From: Neofusicoccum parvum
Taxonomy: Eukaryota; Ascomycota; Dothideomycetes; Botryosphaeriales; Botryosphaeriaceae
Assembly (NCBI GenBank): GCA_020912385.1
Contig: CP087219.1
Location: 1,798,001-1,862,000 of the forward strand
Direction of reading: 5' to 3'
DNA: 64,000 nucleotides
This document shows, one piece after another, positions 58,801 through 64,000 of this stretch. Position numbers and translations under genes: made by a program. The notes beneath the pieces were generated by a model. The model saw only the letters and a program-made list of their open reading frames with translations. It was not told the DNA's origin and did no database searches. Every line of letters begins with the position of its first letter. Within the stretch, counting starts at the first letter, position 1.

Positions 58801-59269
58801 TGCGATCGAGGATGTTGAATGCCTTTGTGACCGGTGCGTAGGCTGCTTGTTTATCGATCAGACAGGTAAGTGCCCAGCCATTGTGTGAAGAATCTCGAGC
58901 AGCCTCAGTAAATCTTGTGACTTTGAAGACCTTGTAGGGCAGATGGTAGAGAGGGAAGGGTACGCTGCTCTTTCTTCAGATAATGACGTCTGTATCCAAA
59001 CACAGCCATTGAAGTTGCTGTGGTCAGGGTTAAATCCTGTAAGTTACATGATTTCCTGAAAGCCTGTTTGCAAGATGTGGAAGAGTAAATTATTTCCATG
59101 ACACTATTTATGTCAGAGTTTCATGGATGACGGCCAGAGGATTGTATTCAAGGTTCCGGCCGTATGACAACTTTGATTGGTGGAAAGAGGTCCGGCCGCG
59201 CAAAATCACGGCGAAAACAGGAAATAACCTCAACTCGTTGCTCGATAAGAAAAAGATAAGAGCCTCGGC
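55834..59269. other. 3.4 kb GC-rich stretch without a recognised gene
   Basis: Many medium-length frames on both strands, none with a domain. A near-repeat, AAAGCTTAGCAAT, occurs at about 56252 and 56337. From 57960 the plus strand is strongly C-rich, with a 13-base A run at 58321, then an ATG at 58429 in a good context (AGCCATGG) opening only 25 codons, then strongly G-rich sequence at 58530-58780. This looks like a promoter, leader and first exon of an unseen gene or a non-coding transcript. Confidence 0.35.
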
Positions 59270-60005
59270 TTAGTCCTTCTTGAAGAAGCGCGCGAACTCG
59301 TCGTCTGTGGCGGGGACGGTCAGGGGCACGTGATATCAATGGGCGGCGGGCTGCTTACAATCAATGGTGCCGTTGCCGTCGACGTCAGCCTCCCTGATCA
59401 GGTCGTCAATCTCGTCGTCGGTCAGGTTCTCGCCGATGGCCTTCATGACGTGGCGCAGCTCGGACGAGTTGATGGTGCCGGAGCCGTCGCGGTCGAAGAC
59501 GTTGAAGATCTCCCTGATCTCCTGCTCCGGGTCGACGTGCTTGGGCTTCTTGGCCATCATGACGAGGAACTCTGGGCGGAGCGTTAGCACGGCGTGGGCG
59601 GCGGCGGTCAGGGCAGACGCGGACCCTCGAAGTCAATGGAGCCGGTGTGGTCGACGTCGAGCTCGTTTATCATGTCCTGCAGCTCCTCGTCGGTGGGGTT
59701 CTGGCCCAGCGACTTCATCACCTCTCCCAGCTCCTTGGCGGTGATGTCGCCTGTGCGCGGTCAGTCTCACACGGGCTGGACGCGGGCGGCGGGAGTCGCA
59801 CCGTCTCCATTCTTGTCCTGAGGCGGGGGACCACGGTGTCAGCAATCGGCATGTGAAGCCATCACATGCGCAGGCTGTCAGCAACGTACGAACACGGCGA
59901 AGGCAGCCTTGTACTCCTCAATCTCCTCGGGCGAGAGCTTGTCGGACTGGGCGGGGAGTGTTAGCGGGGCGCGGGCGGCGGTCAATTGGCGCGGGAACAT
60001 GCCAT
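59270..60005 (-). CDS. Calmodulin-like four-EF-hand protein (149 aa)
   Basis: Coding parts 60003-60005 (the ATG alone), 59890-59946, 59802-59817, 59625-59750, 59359-59571 and 59270-59304 sum to 450 bases, 149 residues, the length of calmodulin. Four canonical calcium loops: [36 protein letters not shown] and [32 protein letters not shown] and [20 protein letters not shown] are near-calmodulin helices. The end, EFARFFKKD, and many changes ([19 protein letters not shown]) set it apart from the very conserved fungal calmodulin, so it is probably a paralog that regulates other partners. The 59-base intron next to the ATG starts with GCATGT, a GC donor, if the frame above is right. The 16-base third exon lies within the first loop. 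Confidence 0.88.
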
Positions 60006-61060
60006 TTTGTGTGATGCTGGGTGACGGTAGGGATGGATCAGCTCTGTCGGGGGCTGTCGCGGTGGAGAATGGAAGAGAAGGGGGTCGGCGGAGAAGCCAA
60101 GCCCGAAGATTCCACGTGGTGACCAGCTGTGGCGTTGCCGCTGACGCAGCGACCGGTGCCGCCACCGCTGCCGCTGCCGCCGCCGCTCTCCCGCCCAGGC
60201 CCAGCCGCCCGCTGCCTGCCCGACGATCAATTGCGTGATCGAGGCCAAAACGCGGAGGACGTCATTCTGAAATTGCGACACAACGCGGCCTGCAGCACTT
60301 CTGAGCCGTCTGGCGCCACTTCGATTCGCGAATCTTGAGAGTTTACTTGCACTACTCAAGCAGACAGGGGCTAGGGCTGAGCCTGCTCGGAATACTCCGC
60401 GCTCGTCTGCTCATCCCACATGCTATCCACTTTATATGCCGGGCACGTGAGCACGACAAAGCGACGCGCGCGGCTACAGAGATGAAGTCTATCACTGTCA
60501 TTTTTAACGAGCCCAGCTTTTGCATCGGCCAATCAGTCCGGCCCAGGTGTTTTGTGGTGTTAGTCTTAAGCACAGACGCGACTGCGCCCCCGTGGTGTGC
60601 GCAACTCCTTTCGACCTCTTGAATCGCTACGACTCTGACCAAGACCGAGCAAACGCCTACATCCCCCCAAAAAGGACGGAAAAAAATATAAAAGACACTG
60701 GCTCTTTTCAATTTCTTATTAACCCTCAACAGTTGCCGTATTGCCGCAAGCACTGCATTGCAGGCACAGACCAAACTTGAGATATCCGGCGTTTGCGATC
60801 GTCCGAGTGATGAATCTGATCAACACGACTGCGGCGGAGCAAGCCTACGGACCCACAGATAACAGCGAAAACCAAAGATCCTCTCAGGCTAAGAATAGCC
60901 TGCACACCGTAACATGGAGTTGTACTTAAAGGCAAACCCACACATCATCCCTGCAGGCACCCACAGTCTCATCCAACCATCACTTCCTCACCACCACTTC
61001 CCGATCCGGACACTTGAGCCTCGCCTCTGCCGCCCCACCAAGATCCAGCCGCCACACACC
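60006..61060. other. Intergenic between the calmodulin-like gene and the surface-protein gene
   Basis: Divergent upstream regions of the two genes. A C-rich leader runs up to 61060. No gene recognised. Confidence 0.4.
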
Positions 61061-61465
61061 ATGAAGGCCCCAACCACGCTCCTCCTCGCCGCCGCCGCCT
61101 TCTCCGCGGCCGCCCTGGCCCAGGCCAACACCCCCGCCATCGGCACCCCCACCAGCTCCCTCGCCGCGTCCACCGACAGCGCGGCCTTCACCATGCCGCC
61201 CTCGACCAGCGCCAGCACCGACGACATGAGCACAATCACGACCGTCATCACCACTTCCGCCGCGCCGTCGTCGTCCACCCCCGGCCCCATGAACTCGACC
61301 ACCACGGAGCCGACCAGCACCGTCACCGCGACCGCGACCGCCAGCGGCACGGGCGCCCCGCTGGCGACGGATGACTCCAGCGCGGCTGGGGCTGTGGGCT
61401 TGGCGGCGGGTGCGAGGGGTTTCCTGCTGGCGGTGGTGGGGTTTGGGGTTGTGTTTGGGGTGTGA
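61061..61465 (+). CDS. Small secreted Ser/Thr-rich, GPI-anchor-type surface protein (134 aa)
   Basis: MKAPTTLLLAAAAFSAAALA is a secretion signal ending in Ala-x-Ala before Gln. The mature part is almost all Ser, Thr, Ala and Pro (STITTVITTSAAPSSSTPGP; TSTVTATATASGTGAPL), as in heavily O-glycosylated cell-wall proteins. It ends with a small-residue stretch (DDSSAAGAVGLAAGARG) and a hydrophobic tail FLLAVVGFGVVFGV with no charge after it, the layout of a GPI-anchor signal. The frame is open upstream to 60914, but the signal peptide fixes the start at 61061. No cysteine pattern or enzyme motif. Probably a wall or plasma-membrane surface protein. Confidence 0.75.
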   Translation: MKAPTTLLLAAAAFSAAALAQANTPAIGTPTSSLAASTDSAAFTMPPSTSASTDDMSTITTVITTSAAPSSSTPGPMNSTTTEPTSTVTATATASGTGAPLATDDSSAAGAVGLAAGARGFLLAVVGFGVVFGV

Positions 61466-62001
61466 GGGGTTGATGCGGCAGCCTGAGGGGAGATTGGTGC
61501 TGGGATATATGTCAATAATGTGGCGAAATGATTGCACGATAGATAAAACAGATTTGGAACGCTTGGTACTCGAGACACATACGCTCCGCTCTTTCCATTA
61601 TCATGCGTGGCAAACATGTTTAATAATTGCTTTGTTGATAGGTTTGGAATATGGACTTCGCGTTGGAATGTCTGTGTGCTTAACATTTGGCGGCTACACT
61701 TACTGCCTCATTTCATCAAGGCTTACAAACCTCTCGATAGGTCGAGGGTAGCCAAAACGTCCCATGACCAGATTACACGTGGCGAGGCTGCACAATTACT
61801 ATTCTAGCCGAAGATTGCAGTTCCGATTGGTGGGTGCATTGAATGGCCGTTGCCAAGCTGACAGCCTTGCTCATCGGTCTCTCCAACCCTGTCCCAGACC
61901 CCACGTCTGCCTGGAGCAGCTCCATATTTCTTTCGCTTCTCCACTGTTACACATTCACCTGTTCCAGCTCATCGTCGTAGATCTTAGCCAGTCTCGCGCT
62001 C
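61466..62001. other. Intergenic
   Basis: 3' flank of the surface-protein gene and upstream region of the HET gene. No feature recognised. Confidence 0.4.
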
Positions 62002-63915
62002 ATGGCAACCTATCGGTACGCCCACGATCCTCTCCCTACCGGGCCCTTCATCCGACTACTCGATCTTCTTCCATCACGCAATAGAGATGCACCGATCAAG
62101 TTGCACGTCGGTATCTACAATTTGGACGATGCCCCAGCCTATGAAGCTCTATCCTACGTATGGGGCCCACCATACCCTAAGGAATCTGTGTGGTGTAGCA
62201 ACCGTCCGCTTCAAGCTTTTGGTGCATCTAATGAGCCCCACTATCCCTGGAAGAGCGATCTTCTGAACTTCTCTGAGCCCTACTCATCCTTTGAACCTTA
62301 CGAATACTCTCCGTGGGCCCATGACTACAATAGCTACCACGGATCCGGTATGGCAACTACGCCTCAGTACCTTCCGCGCACTTACATTCGCATCGGAGAT
62401 AACCTGTACCACGGTCTGAAGCATCTTCGGAAACAAGATGAACCTCGGTGCCTCTGGATCGATGCTATCTGTATCAATCAGAGTAGTCCAGAAGAGAAGA
62501 ATCATCAAATTCCCCTCATGCGACAAATCTACCAGAACGCTGAGTGCGTCTTGGTATGGTTGGGAAAGAGCGCCGACAATAGTGATCTGGCCATGGACTA
62601 TCTTGACAACCTACAGTCAACCTCGTATTGGGAGGAATTGGTTAGATCACCATACGGAGCCACCCCAGAACACTTTGGGTTTAAAGGTGAGCGTGCAATT
62701 TTCCAGGTAACTACGATTCAAACTTTTAATGTCTCCCACTCCGGTATAGTTCTCCCCGTCCCCGACGCAACAATTCACACGTGGCAATCATTACGGGCGT
62801 TGATGCGAAGGCCATGGTTCTCTCGGATCTGGGTTCTCCAGGAAGTAGCAGTTGCCAGGAAAACGCTGATAGTCTGCGGCAACAACACAGTGTCTTGGGG
62901 CTTCCATCAGACAATACCGGATGCCTTGGATTTCAGACTTGGCAATGAGCTCCTCGGTCCGCGATGGAAATTATTTCATCTTATTGATGAATGCCGGAGG
63001 GCCACCGCGCTACCAGATCTACTATACCTCACACTCGGATACGAATCGAGCCAGCCCAGAGACAGGATTTATGCCTTGCTTGGTCTAATTGGAGGCCAAA
63101 GCGAGTCGGCAGATGCCGTTGACTACAACATTCCAGTAGATCATCTCTATCAGGAAGTGACGAAATTCTGTATGCAGGAAAAACCCACTTGGGTACCCTT
63201 TTGGCTGTCCCTTGCATCCAAGAGAGGCAAACTTATACAGGGACTGCCATCATGGGCTGTCGATTGAAGCATGCATTGGGACTCTGACACCCTGTGGGAC
63301 GGATACACGAAGTCACGCCCAGAGCATGATGAAACTCCTTCTCGATCATTTTCTCTCACAGGATGCTCTTTTGATGGCCAATTGAAGTTGTCAGGGCGAC
63401 GATACGATATCCTAGGCCACATTGGTATGACTTCATGGGAGACCAGTCAGGGACAGGCAGATCTACGAGCGACCATTGTTAATTGGGCAGACTTTGCAAG
63501 ACAGGCGATACCCAAATCGGAAACCGAGACTAAGTATGACACGTTCATACGGACACTGTTCCATGAACTTTATCGCGAAGATCCGACATCAGACTGCATT
63601 GCGCGAATTCATATAACACTTCAATGGTTTCTCAATGAGGCTGAAAAATACAGTCCAGCTGATATATCGATAAGTGGCGTCATCTACCAGGAAATATCGG
63701 ACGCGATGTTGAATCAACGGATGTGCATCACACATCGAGGGGCACTCAGCATTTGCCCTGCAAATACCGAGGAGGATGACATCATTGTACAATTCGGCGA
63801 TTATTATAACCATTTCGTTTTGAGGGAATCTGGGGATTACTACGTGTTGATTGGGTCGTGCTATGTGCATGGCGAAAGTGTTAGATCGGAACAGGAGGAT
63901 TTCACTCTGAAGTGA
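62002..63915 (+). pseudogene. HET domain gene with a single in-frame TGA
   Basis: MATYRYAHDPLPTGPFIRLL starts a classic HET protein: YEALSYVWGPPYP, LYHGLKHLRKQDEPRCLWID, AICINQSSPEEKNHQIPLMR, QIYQNAECVLVWLG, LRALMRRPWFSRIWVLQEVA and SSQPRDRIYALLGLIGG. The frame meets TGA at 63265-63267 in LPSWAVD-stop-S, where the family has PSWxPDWS, so the lost residue is Trp (TGG to TGA). It then continues open and family-like for 216 codons to 63915, ending VLIGSCYVHGES. An in-frame intron is likely at 62687-62749 (63 bases, GTGAGC...ATAG). With one stop and no frameshift it may be a very young pseudogene, a truncated but working HET domain, or use readthrough. Confidence 0.75.
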
Positions 63916-64000
63916 ACGTAAGTAATCACAGCATGCACCGTACACGACCGCACTCCTGATTCCATAGCTTATGGTTGCCAGCCCGACACGGTCTCCGATG

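Noticed and set aside
1..64000. CRISPR arrays, bacterial operons, riboswitches
   Set aside because: No regular direct repeats with spacers; gene structure is eukaryotic.

Overview
The window is nuclear DNA of a filamentous ascomycete (Pezizomycotina). Genes are split by 45-95 bp introns with GT...AG ends and CTAAC/CTGAC-type branch points, and there are no operons or ribosome binding sites. The gene families (HET, NACHT-ankyrin, Zn2Cys6, fungal rhodopsin-like membrane protein, fungal multicopper oxidase, BTB/POZ) are typical of that group. Species cannot be named from the sequence. No rRNA, CRISPR array or convincing tRNA was seen. Splice models below were built by eye; where an exon sum is given, it is a multiple of three.

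0-14.4 kb is GC-rich and gene-dense: a BTB protein running off the left edge, a secreted protein, protoporphyrinogen oxidase (HEM14) convergent with a D-2-hydroxyacid dehydrogenase, and a head-to-head pair of multicopper-oxidase genes. The leftward copy keeps its copper ligands. The rightward copy has an intact reading frame but has lost most of them.

14.4-36.3 kb is poorer in genes and full of damaged ones. After almost 6 kb without a gene come a broken NACHT-ankyrin gene, an intact SDR, a zinc-cluster regulator with a stop codon and a missing zinc ligand, a broken NmrA-like gene, an unidentified fragment, an intact HET gene, an intact protein-kinase gene just downstream, and a polyketide synthase relic. 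The tail of the kinase gene holds the oddest structure in the window: six intron-like units separated by exactly three bases each.

37-64 kb is mostly intact: SDR, HET protein, Baeyer-Villiger-type monooxygenase, a divergent pair of D-2-hydroxyacid dehydrogenase and FMN-dependent L-2-hydroxyacid oxidase, a rhodopsin-like membrane protein, a membrane sulfatase-superfamily protein, a calmodulin-like protein, a small GPI-type surface protein and a HET gene with one in-frame stop.

Three themes recur. (1) Self/non-self and STAND-type genes (three HET, one NACHT-ankyrin, one kinase), several damaged by C-to-T/G-to-A type changes, as RIP would leave. (2) Redox chemistry on phenolics, hydroxy acids and ketones (MCO pair, two D-2-hydroxyacid dehydrogenases, FMN oxidase, BVMO, SDRs). 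(3) A strong switch from C-rich to G-rich inside nearly every GC-rich coding region, on either strand.
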